Shown one piece after another: positions 1 to 8,012 of a DNA stretch of 64,000 nucleotides; the stretch's first letter is position 1, and each line of letters opens with the position of its first letter. The notes beneath the pieces are model-generated. The model was not told where the DNA came from. It did no database searches and saw only the letters and a list, made by a program, of their open reading frames with translations. The position numbers and the translations under genes were made by a program. This DNA comes from CALCKU01 sp964607445 (GTDB taxonomy: Bacteria > Pseudomonadota > Alphaproteobacteria > Caulobacterales > Maricaulaceae): NCBI GenBank assembly GCA_964607445.1, contig CAZSKN010000010.1, forward strand, positions 1-64,000, in the 5' to 3' direction.

Positions 1-52
1 ACCCGCGTCATCAGCTTGGAAGGCTGAGGTCTTACCACTACACAACGCCCGC
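1..52 (-). tRNA. tRNA-Gly(TCC), truncated by the window edge
   Basis: Read on the minus strand, the 5' acceptor strand GCGGGCG (46-52) is followed by a D arm (TAGTGGTAAGA), an anticodon stem TCAGC/GCTGA and the loop CTTCCAA, giving anticodon TCC. The T arm and 3' acceptor lie beyond base 1. It starts only 14 nt downstream of tRNA-Tyr on the same strand, so the two are probably one transcript. Tyr-Gly tRNA pairs of this kind usually sit upstream of tuf or secE, which may lie just outside the window. Confidence 0.88.
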
Positions 53-66
53 CGCTTCTATGTTTC

Positions 67-151
67 TGGTGGAGGGGGTTGGATTCGAACCAACGTACTC
101 AATGAGATCAGATTTACAGTCTGACGCCTTTAACCACTCGGCCACCCCTCC
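67..151 (-). tRNA. tRNA-Tyr(GTA)
   Basis: Complete class II tRNA on the minus strand. Acceptor strands GGAGGGG (151-145) and CCCCTCC (77-71) pair. The anticodon stem TCAGA/TCTGA frames the loop CTGTAAA, so the anticodon is GTA. A long variable arm follows, then the T arm GTTGG-TTCGAAT-CCAAC and an encoded CCA (69-67). It is the first gene of a Tyr-Gly tRNA unit divergent from the rRNA methyltransferase gene. Confidence 0.97.
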
Positions 152-260
152 AATTACAAATGTGTTGCCTCCAACAAAAAAAGACCCTGTCGCTTCGCAC
201 ACTATGCTGTATAGCCGTGCCACAACAGAGAACCGTCCAGATTTCATGGGGTATATAGAG

Positions 261-1274
261 ATGTCGAAAGAAACGCGCAATAGCGGATTTGAAAGAAAAT
301 CAGGTAAAAACCGACGTTCTGCCCCAATAGAGCGCAAACTACCCCGTAAGGCCAAGGGCATGTACGCACATTCTGCCGTTTCAACGCCGCGCCCCCCGAA
401 AAAGCCCCACGCCCCGACGGCGGCGGATAAATCCGGCGATAACGCCGACAAATCCGCTAATAAAAAGGGACAAAACCGCGCACGCCACCTTGGCAAAGGC
501 GGTTTTAAGAGGGGGGGAAGCCGTGAAGGCGGCGCCCTTTGGATATGGGGCTATCATGCGGTACAAGCGGTTTTGGCTAACCCCAAACGCACTGTGCATG
601 ATCTTATGTTAACAGAATCAGCGGCCAGTCGCACGACCTTACCCAAAGGCCTTATGCCCCCGCGCCTGACCCTGCCGGCTGTCATGGACAAGCAATTCCC
701 GTCTGGCACTGTTCATCAAGGCATGGCGGTTAAAGTGGCCCCGCTGGAGTGGCCCGACATTTCCGACCTCGCCGCCCAAGACATTGATCAGAATAAGGGT
801 TTGATCCTTGTCCTCGACCAAATCACCGACCCGCACAATGTCGGGGCTATGTTGCGGCTGGCCTCGGCCTTTGGGGTACGCGCCCTTGTCATGCAAGACC
901 GGAAAGCCCCGCCCTTGGGAGGGGCGACTGCCAAAGTCGCCGTGGGCTGTCTGGAAACCGTACCAGTATGTCTGGTAAAAAACATCGGCAATACATTGCA
1001 AGATCTGCAAAAACAGAACTGGCTTGTCACGGGATTGGCTGGCGAGACAGAGCTGGACCTCTCCACGGCACTTTCGGGCGGGGGCAATCAGGTGATTGTC
1101 ATGGGAGCCGAAGGCCCCGGACTGCGCCCGCGCGTGCGTATGTGTTGTGATCAACTCGCCCGTATTCCCATGTTATCAACCCCGGTCTCGGGTCAGACAT
1201 CGGCTGGACAGGCAGAAAGCCTGAATGTGGCCACAGCCGCCGCTATTGCGCTTTATGAAGCGCGGCGCGGCTAA
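261..1274 (+). CDS. rlmB: TrmH/SpoU family 23S rRNA 2'-O-ribose methyltransferase, RlmB-like
   Basis: SPOUT-class RNA methyltransferase; RlmB methylates the ribose of a guanosine in 23S rRNA (role inferred from family). The first ~90 residues are a basic, Pro/Lys/Arg-rich, low-complexity tail, followed by a substrate-binding domain (WIWGYHAVQAVLANP) and the SpoU domain. Motif 1 DQITDPHNVGAMLRLASAFG, motif 2 VMGAEGPGLR and motif 3 with SLNVATAAAIALYE are all present. Between IPML and SLNV there are about ten extra residues (TPVSGQTSAGQAE) compared with the usual compact loop. The open frame reaches back into tRNA-Tyr; the ATG at 261 is the most reasonable start, with 246 and 360 as in-frame alternatives. 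Assignment to RlmB rather than another TrmH paralogue is likely but not proven. Confidence 0.88.
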   Translation: MSKETRNSGFERKSGKNRRSAPIERKLPRKAKGMYAHSAVSTPRPPKKPHAPTAADKSGDNADKSANKKGQNRARHLGKGGFKRGGSREGGALWIWGYHAVQAVLANPKRTVHDLMLTESAASRTTLPKGLMPPRLTLPAVMDKQFPSGTVHQGMAVKVAPLEWPDISDLAAQDIDQNKGLILVLDQITDPHNVGAMLRLASAFGVRALVMQDRKAPPLGGATAKVAVGCLETVPVCLVKNIGNTLQDLQKQNWLVTGLAGETELDLSTALSGGGNQVIVMGAEGPGLRPRVRMCCDQLARIPMLSTPVSGQTSAGQAESLNVATAAAIALYEARRG

Positions 1275-1417
1275 ACTGGCTGTTTTACACACCCCCCGCA
1301 CGGCATATCCCCCTATCTTCCCTTTCCAAGAGGTCATAGGCATATAAATTATACTATTTGCCTATCACAGCAGAACATCTTAATGTCCGAGCACATATGG
1401 GGGCGTCTTTGGGCGTG

Positions 1418-2089
1418 ATGAATATGCGAGCCTTTCGTCTTTTTAAAAAGCTGACACTATATTATGCGCTCATGGGCGTATTCTTATTTCTCCTTCTCTA
1501 TCTTTTTCCTAATGCCAAATCCCTTTTGCCTATCGGCGGAGCCGAATCGCTGCTCATGGCCCAGAGTGATGACCCCTTTGCCGCCATCGAGGTCGGCGGC
1601 GAGAGCGTGTCTTCGCTTTCAGGCAGCTTGATCTGGATGATCAGTGCCACAGGCTTGGCTTTGGCCCTGTCAATTCCTACGGCATGGACATATATTGCCT
1701 CCCGACGACGCAATGAATATGATAATTCCATTGTCCGTACCATTGTCATCCTCCCGATCTTACTCACATGTATTGTCCTCATGGTGCATAACTCTCTGGC
1801 CCTCGCCTTTAGTTTGGCCGGAATTGTCGGCGCCGTCCGGTTTCGCAATACGCTTAAAAGCCCGGGCGATGCGCTCTATGTGTTAATGGCAATTGGGATT
1901 GGTTTAGCCGCCGGTATTGGCGCGGCAGAAATCGCTATCGTGATGTCGATAATCGTCAATTATTGTTATGTCGGATTATGGATTTCGGAATTTGGCGTCG
2001 AAAAAGGCTCGCAACGATATTTACGACACCCGCATGACAAGCCCGCTACAGACGAAACGCCGGTTTCAAAAGCGCAGGCCGTAAAATGA
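1418..2089 (+). CDS. DUF4956 domain membrane protein
   Basis: Polytopic inner-membrane protein of about 223 residues with no known biochemical function. Hydrophobic segments lie near residues 12-30, 70-90, 105-125, 130-145 and 155-190. The DUF4956 signature is clear in SLAGIVGAVRFRNTLKSP followed by GDALYVLMAIGIGLAAG. The frame opens at a TTG (1358) and has ATGs at 1397 and 1418; 1418 is chosen because it gives a normal cytoplasmic basic N-terminus (MNMRAFRLFKK). Ten bases separate its stop from the next ATG, so it is co-transcribed with the secreted propeller protein. In many bacteria DUF4956 genes lie beside VTC-type polyphosphate polymerases and CotH proteins (family knowledge); here no VTC gene is visible, but a CotH-like gene is close. 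Confidence 0.82.
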   Translation: MNMRAFRLFKKLTLYYALMGVFLFLLLYLFPNAKSLLPIGGAESLLMAQSDDPFAAIEVGGESVSSLSGSLIWMISATGLALALSIPTAWTYIASRRRNEYDNSIVRTIVILPILLTCIVLMVHNSLALAFSLAGIVGAVRFRNTLKSPGDALYVLMAIGIGLAAGIGAAEIAIVMSIIVNYCYVGLWISEFGVEKGSQRYLRHPHDKPATDETPVSKAQAVK

Positions 2090-2099
2090 GGTGTGCGAC

Positions 2100-3068
2100 A
2101 TGACTTGGCCAAACCGCACTTGGCCAGAACGTAAATGGCCAGAGCGTAAATGGCGAGATCGTGCTTTAATCGCATGGCTTCTGATGAGCCTGATTGGCGG
2201 AGCCTCGCATTTCGGCCAGGCTCAAACCCCGCTCAAACAAGACTCACGCGATCATGCGCCTGACAAACAAAATTGGGCCGCGCCGAGGTTAAAACCAAAT
2301 TTCGAGACCCCGCCTCAACGCATCACCCTTATAGAAGGTCTGATGGAAATTTCCGGTCTGGCCCGCGGGCCGGGAACAACCCTGTATGCCCATAATGATG
2401 AGCATGCCATCATTTATCAACTCGATAGCGCAACAGGCAAAATGATTGCGGCCTTCGCGCTCGGGAACCCGACCTTGGATAAAGATTTCGAAGGGATCGC
2501 CGCATATGATAACCGCATTTATCTTTTGACCAGTCGTGGAAAATTATATGAAGCTTTGATCGGCCCCCATAAATCCCGCGTCAAATATAATGCCTATGAC
2601 ACAGGACTTGGCGATATATGTGAAACGGAAGGCCTTTCACGCGGCCCCCAAACCCCTGACGGTCGTCCGACCTTTCTTTTATTATGCAAGGCCCCGCATC
2701 AACCCGAGCTTAAGAAACGTGTCCTGATCTACCAATGGAGCCTAACGGACCGGCTCCCCGTGACAGAGCCTTGGATCAATATAGCCCGCAAAGATCTAGC
2801 GCTTGGCGCGCCCAAACATTTTAAACCGTCCGCGATTGAGTGGTCTGACACCCATCAACAGATTTTTATACTCTCGGGAAAAAACGCGCAATTCGCGGCA
2901 ATCCGACCGGACGGTACAGTTTTGCAACGTGCGCGCTTACCGCAAAAATATCATCCACAAGCCGAAGGGCTAACGCTTGATGAAAACGGCGGCTTTATCA
3001 TTGCAGATGAAGGCCAAGGCTCAAACGCCGGGACGCTGTCGCTTTATCCTGCCCTCTCCTCTCCGTAA
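2100..3068 (+). CDS. secreted SdiA-regulated/phytase-like beta-propeller protein
   Basis: Protein of about 322 residues, exported, probably periplasmic. The hydrophobic signal core (ALIAWLLMSLIGGASHF) ends at a likely AQA cleavage site. The mature part has repeated blade-like motifs: EISGLARGPGTTLYAHNDE, DKDFEGIAAYDNRIYLLTSR, CETEGLSRGP, KPSAIEWSDTHQQIFILSG and AEGLTLDENGGFIIADEG. These fit the SdiA-regulated (YjiK) propeller family, related to esterase-like phytases; the substrate is unknown. GAGGTG at 2088-2093 supports the ATG at 2100 over the GTG at 2091. The n-region of the signal peptide is built from a four-copy 15-bp repeat, which is unusual. It follows the DUF4956 gene in one operon. 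Confidence 0.75.
   Translation: MTWPNRTWPERKWPERKWRDRALIAWLLMSLIGGASHFGQAQTPLKQDSRDHAPDKQNWAAPRLKPNFETPPQRITLIEGLMEISGLARGPGTTLYAHNDEHAIIYQLDSATGKMIAAFALGNPTLDKDFEGIAAYDNRIYLLTSRGKLYEALIGPHKSRVKYNAYDTGLGDICETEGLSRGPQTPDGRPTFLLLCKAPHQPELKKRVLIYQWSLTDRLPVTEPWINIARKDLALGAPKHFKPSAIEWSDTHQQIFILSGKNAQFAAIRPDGTVLQRARLPQKYHPQAEGLTLDENGGFIIADEGQGSNAGTLSLYPALSSP
2106..2165 (+). repeat. four-copy 15-bp in-frame tandem repeat
   Basis: Units start at 2106, 2121, 2136 and 2151. Units 2 and 3 (TGGCCAGAACGTAAA, TGGCCAGAGCGTAAA) differ at one base; units 1 and 4 are more diverged. The unit length is a multiple of three, so the repeat encodes a Trp-Pro-x-Arg-Lys/Thr-like pentapeptide array at the very start of the secreted propeller protein, directly before its hydrophobic signal core. 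Confidence 0.9.
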
Positions 3069-3138
3069 CACACCTAACCTCTTGTGAGGTCTGAGCTTTT
3101 CAGTCCGTCGCCCCTCTCAACACGCGCGACCCAAGCGC

Positions 3139-4275
3139 TTATTTCCGGCATTTTCCGATAATTTTGCGTTCGAATGTCTCGGGATTTTCTAGTGTTGTAT
3201 AAAAGGCATTGAGATATTTTCGGGCCGTTTGTCTTTGTGTCTCTGGCCAGGTTGTAATTGTATTCAGAACCGCCAAGATTTCCGACTTTGTCCGTTTAAA
3301 ATTTTCCGCCTGCTGGCGTATATGGGCATTATGTTCGCAATAGCCCCGATACACGCGCTCGCGCACATTTCTAACCTTCAAATTGGGCGGCGGCGTCGCA
3401 TAAGATGCATTGACAAATCCGGTTTGGTCAAAATCATACGGTATAAAGATCAGGCTTTGCGACGCCGTTTTGCCACGCCCGAAAAGCTTGCCATTATGAC
3501 AACACTCTGACCCTGCGGGCCCATTAATCATGGAAAAGTCCAAATTCCCGATCATATATCCGAATAAAGCGCCTCTAGCCGCAGATTGCGGGTCAAGCTG
3601 GGCGCGCGTAATATTGCCAAGGTCAAGCTCTTTTAAACCATTACGCCGCGCAGCATCATCGCCATCTTCGATAAAAAAACCATAGCGGGTCGCGTAATGC
3701 TTGCCGCTCTCGCTATCCACATATTCAATATAGGCCAAGCGCACCTTTAAACTTTGCGGCGTTAAAACATTCAGCATTCGATAGGCTGTATATTCCGAAA
3801 GCATATAGGTTTGAAACTTTGTCGATTTCTGACAATGGGTAACAAGTTTCAGACTCTTCTGCCCCTTGAAAAAAGAATGAGAGGCAGGCTTTTGAGGGAA
3901 TTTGACCCGCAATGGCGGAAACTTGCAAAACCCTAAAGTCCGGCGCGATTTCCCCCGCGCGGCTACTGTAATGGCATGAGTTTCGCTATACGGGGTCTCA
4001 AGACTAAGTCGTCCCGGCATCGGGTCTGTACGGCGTTTGGCGTGTCGCACGATTTTTGCCATCGGAGCCTCAATCCGAAGTTTGATCGGAGCGTCTTGAC
4101 CAAAGAGAGGATCCGCGGCCAAAGCCGGTGTTGATAACGTAAATATCAATCCAAAAAGACACAGGCTTATAAAGTTCAGATGCCGCCCAAGCGCCTCCCG
4201 TGCCAGTGCCCGACCCCGTATTTTATCCAGCATAGTCACTAGCTGTGTTAACCCAATCATAATGCGCCCCTTCAT
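3139..4275 (-). CDS. secreted CotH-like (atypical kinase-fold?) protein
   Basis: Protein of 378 residues with a long basic N-terminus, a hydrophobic segment (FISLCLFGLIFTLSTPALA) and a likely ALA cleavage site near residue 53, so probably periplasmic. The mature part shows FCKFPPLRVKFP, KGQKSLKLVTHCQ, a helix LSEYTAYRMLNVLTPQSLKV, then YGFFIEDGDD. Later come GYMIGNLDFSMINGP, a CCHN motif and FIPYDFDQTGFVN. The order 'PLR-x-KF, K-x-L-K-L, helix, GN-x-D, DFD' resembles the CotH spore-coat kinase layout, in which acidic residues bind Mg-ATP. That is my reading, not a proven relationship. It is followed 20 bp upstream by the phosphatase gene on the same strand and is convergent with the DUF4956/propeller operon. 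Confidence 0.6.
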   Translation of the reverse strand: MKGRIMIGLTQLVTMLDKIRGRALAREALGRHLNFISLCLFGLIFTLSTPALAADPLFGQDAPIKLRIEAPMAKIVRHAKRRTDPMPGRLSLETPYSETHAITVAARGKSRRTLGFCKFPPLRVKFPQKPASHSFFKGQKSLKLVTHCQKSTKFQTYMLSEYTAYRMLNVLTPQSLKVRLAYIEYVDSESGKHYATRYGFFIEDGDDAARRNGLKELDLGNITRAQLDPQSAARGALFGYMIGNLDFSMINGPAGSECCHNGKLFGRGKTASQSLIFIPYDFDQTGFVNASYATPPPNLKVRNVRERVYRGYCEHNAHIRQQAENFKRTKSEILAVLNTITTWPETQRQTARKYLNAFYTTLENPETFERKIIGKCRK

Positions 4276-4295
4276 GACCTTAGTTCCTAATCTAA

Positions 4296-5435
4296 CTATT
4301 TAATACGTCTGATATTTCCATTGTCATGGGCAAAATACTGCCCGTTCTCAATACGCAAAAACGACCGCGTCCCACCGTAATATGTCGAAGCCCCTGTATC
4401 GATTTGAATAAGTTTGCCATTATGGCGTTCGCGTATGCCGCCTCGCGCGGGTGTATGGCCGACAATCATCGTATTGGCGCCAAAACTCTCAAGCACGCTC
4501 TCCAAGGCTTCTTCGGCGCGGAATGGGGGCTGGCCCTGTTCCGGTGCGGGGTCTATTTCCGTTTTGAAGGTATATCCGCGATACCACAGAGGGCTGTCCT
4601 GTGTGTGCAAGATACTCTCTAGATCTTTGTCTTGCGATTTAAGGGCCGATTTCACAGCCTTATTAATGGCCTTTAAACTTTGTCCCTTATAGGCAGGGCT
4701 TAACCCACCATGTGTATAAATATCATCTTGGAATAAAATAACGGCTTTATTTTTTAATGTCCATTTGCCCATGCGCCCCTTGGGATGCCAAGCCCGTTGG
4801 TGTTCGATTTTACCCAGAGGCATGGTGCGATTCCACCGTGCGCGTATCTCGGTCGCAGTCAGGCCCGGTGTCGTCACCCGGTAATGGGCTTCAATATTTG
4901 CCTGATTAGCCGTGTAAATCCGGTCTCGCACCGCCGCCGAGTCTTTTGTGACATAAGCCTGATATTCACCCGCATCCACATAGCGCAAATCCCCGGTCAT
5001 ATTCATGACTTCATGATTCCCGATCAAGACCTTGATATCCCCGCCGCTCTTGCGGGCTTGTTTTTGTAAACCCATCATATGTTCTATGATTTTTCGACTG
5101 TCCGGCCCGCGATCGGTAATATCACCTGCCTGTATTAAAACCGTATCAGACCCCACCCAATTCAGCGTGGCATCTATCAAACCTGCGGCCTCTAAAATAT
5201 CAAGATAAGCCGCATAATCTCCATGTAAATCACCGACGGCAATCACGCGTTTTAAATCCGATTGAGCCGACACAGACCCGGACTTGGCACTCGCAGAGGC
5301 ACAAGCCGTAGCCATTATAACAAAACATATTCCCGATAATATCAAAGCCCAGAATTTTACAAAAAACCGAAAGGCTGTGCCGCGCCCTTCCAAAGCGCAA
5401 ACCCGTGTAAATCCCGAAGTTTTGAATATGCCCAT
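4296..5435 (-). CDS. Shewanella-type metallophosphoesterase (calcineurin-like), exported
   Basis: Protein of 379 residues of the PPP-like metallophosphatase superfamily. After an N-terminal hydrophobic segment (ALILSGICFVIMATA) come the metal-binding blocks GDLHGD, GDITDRGPDS, GNHEVMNM, then HGGLSP and a late VGHTPARGGI with IDTGAS. This set and length match Shewanella-like protein phosphatases, which act on phosphotyrosine or other phosphoesters. ATACAS at the end of the hydrophobic core could be a lipobox, but position -3 is atypical. The gene precedes the CotH-like gene by 20 bp on the same strand; if that protein is a kinase, this would be a kinase-phosphatase pair (inference). It is divergent from nadC. 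Confidence 0.85.
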   Translation of the reverse strand: MGIFKTSGFTRVCALEGRGTAFRFFVKFWALILSGICFVIMATACASASAKSGSVSAQSDLKRVIAVGDLHGDYAAYLDILEAAGLIDATLNWVGSDTVLIQAGDITDRGPDSRKIIEHMMGLQKQARKSGGDIKVLIGNHEVMNMTGDLRYVDAGEYQAYVTKDSAAVRDRIYTANQANIEAHYRVTTPGLTATEIRARWNRTMPLGKIEHQRAWHPKGRMGKWTLKNKAVILFQDDIYTHGGLSPAYKGQSLKAINKAVKSALKSQDKDLESILHTQDSPLWYRGYTFKTEIDPAPEQGQPPFRAEEALESVLESFGANTMIVGHTPARGGIRERHNGKLIQIDTGASTYYGGTRSFLRIENGQYFAHDNGNIRRIK

Positions 5436-5609
5436 ATACGCACTTTAATATATTTAAGTGGAAATGTTAAGGGTCTCTCCCCAACGCGCCCTTATGCATA
5501 TTATCGGCACTCTTAAGCTCTCGCATAGATAGGCACAGATAAGCCGGGTCAAAGCGGTTGCGTGAAAATTTTAATTCCCTATTCCGCCTATTCCCGCTAC
5601 ACGCGGCGT

Positions 5610-6485
5610 ATGACAAGAAACGCTCTACCTATCCCGTCCCTTCCCTTTACCAATATTGATCCTATGGTGAGGCGGGCCTTAGAGGAAGACTTTGGGAATT
5701 CAGGTGATATCACGGCGCAATTGTTAATTCCAGAACGTGCCTCTGCTACATTGGTGATGCGTGCGCGCGATGCCGGCGTTATTGCCGGGCTACAGGCCGC
5801 GCGTCATAGTTATCACCTTATAGACCCCCGCGTAAAATTCACAGCCGAAATCCAAGATGGCAGTCCCGTTAAAAAAGGCGATATCGTCGTCACGGTCCAA
5901 GGGCCAGTACGGGCTTTATTAGCCGCAGAGCGTACAGCCTTAAACTTCTTGGGGCGCATGTCGGGTATAGCGACACTCACGTCAAAATATGTCGATGCGG
6001 TGAAAGGTACAGATGTGAGGATTGCCGCTACGCGCAAAACAACGCCGGGTTTACGTGCCTTGGAAAAGCAGGCCGTTTTATGCGGGGGCGGATATACCCA
6101 CCGTGAAAGCCTGTCGGCCGCCATCATGATAAAAGACAATCATATCGCGCTCGCAGGCGGTATTGCCAAAGCCCTGAAAGCCATTAAAAAACACGCCGAC
6201 CACATGAGCCATATCAGCGTCGAGGTCGACAACCTCGCCCAGTTAAAGACGGCACTCCCCTATACCCCGCATGTTATTTTACTCGATAATATGACACCCC
6301 ACAAACTGGTAGAGGCCGTGGCAATCCGAGACAGTTTCAAGGGCTTTCATCCGGTATTAGAAGCCTCTGGCGGGGTGAATTTATCAACCGTTCGTGCGAT
6401 TGCACAGAGCGGTATTGATGTGATTTCAATTGGCGCCTTAACCCATAGTGCGCCAAATTTTGATATCGGTATGGACGCCGCCTAA
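5610..6485 (+). CDS. nadC: quinolinate phosphoribosyltransferase (decarboxylating)
   Basis: Makes nicotinate mononucleotide from quinolinate and PRPP in de novo NAD synthesis. About 291 residues, the usual length. Hallmarks are EEDFGNSGDIT at the N-terminus, AERTALNFLGRMSGIAT, ATRKTTPGLRALEKQAVLCG, HRESLSAAIMIKDNHI, EVDNL and LEASGGVNLST. The open frame starts at a GTG at 5562; the ATG at 5610 gives the normal N-terminus (MTRNALPIPSLP). No nadA or nadB is next to it, so it stands as a single gene, convergent with the GT-C gene. Confidence 0.95.
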   Translation: MTRNALPIPSLPFTNIDPMVRRALEEDFGNSGDITAQLLIPERASATLVMRARDAGVIAGLQAARHSYHLIDPRVKFTAEIQDGSPVKKGDIVVTVQGPVRALLAAERTALNFLGRMSGIATLTSKYVDAVKGTDVRIAATRKTTPGLRALEKQAVLCGGGYTHRESLSAAIMIKDNHIALAGGIAKALKAIKKHADHMSHISVEVDNLAQLKTALPYTPHVILLDNMTPHKLVEAVAIRDSFKGFHPVLEASGGVNLSTVRAIAQSGIDVISIGALTHSAPNFDIGMDAA

Positions 6486-6527
6486 AATCTGCCCCCCTCA
6501 GACACGTCACCAAAGAGAGAGGCCGAT

Positions 6528-7859
6528 TTAATCGCTCACCCGCTGCTGATACCGTATCACGTCATAAGCTAAACCCGCTATAATCGTAATGGCAAGACCC
6601 CAGAGCGGCCAAAGCGCAGGTGCCCAAACCCCCTCGGATATCCAGCGATTTAAAACGATATAGCCAAATGGCGCCACAGTTACCCATCCCAATATCGCAG
6701 CGCTTGGACACAAGGCCAGAACCGGTATCAGCACACAAAGATACCACGGAAACACAACAGGACTTAAGAGTAAAGGCACGGATAAACTTAACAGCATAGC
6801 CGCAAAAATATGTCCCTTTCGGGCAAAAACAGCCGCGACACCAAAACCAAAAACGGCCAGAACCCCTAAAATATAAGGTAAAACAGGCGGCGCAAAAATG
6901 ACAGCCAAACCATTATAAAACGGGGCACCATTACGCCATTTTTCAAAAAATACCGGCAGCGTGCCCAAAGGACGAAACCCGAGTATAAAGGCGCCCAAAT
7001 AAATGATAGACACCATACAAAATGCCCCTGCGATAAGGCGGGTGCTAGCTTTCGGCCTTAAATAGACCATCAAAGGCCCGATAAGAACCAGTGGTAAAAA
7101 CTTTATCGTTGCACTCCATCCTATGAGGCAGCCGGCGGCAAAAAATCGGTCGCGTGTTAAGAGCGCCAGCGCCGATAGAATAGCGAGTGTGCAGATAATA
7201 TCCAAATGTGCCCCCACCCCGGCTTCCAAGATGAGAAGCGGCGATAATGCCAATAAAGGAAAATGTCGCAACATGGCTTTGCTGCGCATTACATCATATC
7301 CAACCCACAGGCATAATAAGCTGGCAAGGGTCGCAAACCCTTTCCATATCCACACCCCTTTTACAGGCCCCGCGAGCGCACTCATACCAAAGAAAGCTAA
7401 AGCTCCGGGCGGATAGAGCGTGGCATAGGCGCTGTGTTCTTCGGGTGTTGGCCAGATCAAACGCAATGACTGCGCAAGCTCCATATCCGGTGACACTCTG
7501 TAAGGGTCCAGCCCTGACAATGCAACGGCCCCGTCCCACAGATAGCGCTCCGGATCATTAGAGCTGATAAATGGCGCGGGAAGTAAAACAAGGCGTAGGC
7601 CTATCGCCACGATCATAAGTGTTTTTAAATTATAAGCCCCGCGCTTGTCAGACGCGCGCTGCCAAACGATTAACATTCCCGTGGTCATGATAATATGAAC
7701 ACCGATATAGGCGGTTCCCGTCATATCCGCGCTATAGCGCGGTATAAGATATATGGATAAAGCGCCAAGACCCAAGAGGGTATATGCCAGAGCCAGCAGG
7801 AGGTCTGGAGAATTAAAACCCCGAAAACCCGGTTCGTGATTACGCGCAAAGTTCTTCAT
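6528..7859 (-). CDS. GT-C fold glycosyltransferase (GT87/mannosyltransferase-like), integral membrane
   Basis: Polytopic protein of about 443 residues with around 11-12 hydrophobic segments. The first large loop contains SSNDPERYLWDGAVALSGL then DPYRVSPD, the acidic-loop arrangement of polyprenyl-phosphate-sugar-dependent GT-C enzymes; TLYPPGALAFFG and IKFLPLVLIGPL are also typical. It would transfer a lipid-linked sugar on the periplasmic side. The frame opens at a TTG (7892); the ATG at 7859 is preferred. It lies about 130 bp downstream of the cellulose-synthase-like gene on the same strand, with a 19-bp tandem repeat between, and probably belongs to the same polysaccharide locus. Sugar and acceptor cannot be told from sequence. 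Confidence 0.7.
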   Translation of the reverse strand: MKNFARNHEPGFRGFNSPDLLLALAYTLLGLGALSIYLIPRYSADMTGTAYIGVHIIMTTGMLIVWQRASDKRGAYNLKTLMIVAIGLRLVLLPAPFISSNDPERYLWDGAVALSGLDPYRVSPDMELAQSLRLIWPTPEEHSAYATLYPPGALAFFGMSALAGPVKGVWIWKGFATLASLLCLWVGYDVMRSKAMLRHFPLLALSPLLILEAGVGAHLDIICTLAILSALALLTRDRFFAAGCLIGWSATIKFLPLVLIGPLMVYLRPKASTRLIAGAFCMVSIIYLGAFILGFRPLGTLPVFFEKWRNGAPFYNGLAVIFAPPVLPYILGVLAVFGFGVAAVFARKGHIFAAMLLSLSVPLLLSPVVFPWYLCVLIPVLALCPSAAILGWVTVAPFGYIVLNRWISEGVWAPALWPLWGLAITIIAGLAYDVIRYQQRVSD

Positions 7860-7936
7860 TATTGATTTGTCAGATACACGTTTTGTCTCCAAACGTCTTG
7901 GCTGTAAAACTGGCCTTATAGAGAGACGGTCTATAT

Positions 7937-8012
7937 TCGGCCTGTCACCTTGAAATCAGCCTGTTATCTTAGGATCAGCCTGTCCTCTCAAGATCAGGCT
8001 ATCACCTTGGCC
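7937..8012. repeat. four-copy 19-bp imperfect tandem repeat at a gene end
   Basis: Units occupy 7937-7955, 7956-7974, 7975-7993 and 7994-8012. The consensus on the plus strand is TCAGCCTGTCACCTTAAGA with a few substitutions per unit. The last unit is the 3' end of the GT2 coding sequence including its stop, so the gene end appears to have been copied outward three times into the spacer before the GT-C gene. There are no spacers between units. Confidence 0.88.

Noticed and set aside
639..1154. 171-codon minus-strand ORF opposite the rlmB-like gene
   Set aside because: It is an antisense shadow of a strongly conserved methyltransferase and has no protein-like features.
3077..3090. ACCTC/GAGGT hairpin after the propeller gene as a terminator
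   Set aside because: The stem is only five base pairs and the T-run is short and displaced.
7937..8012. Possible CRISPR-like array
   Set aside because: Units are directly adjacent with no spacers, so it is a simple tandem repeat.
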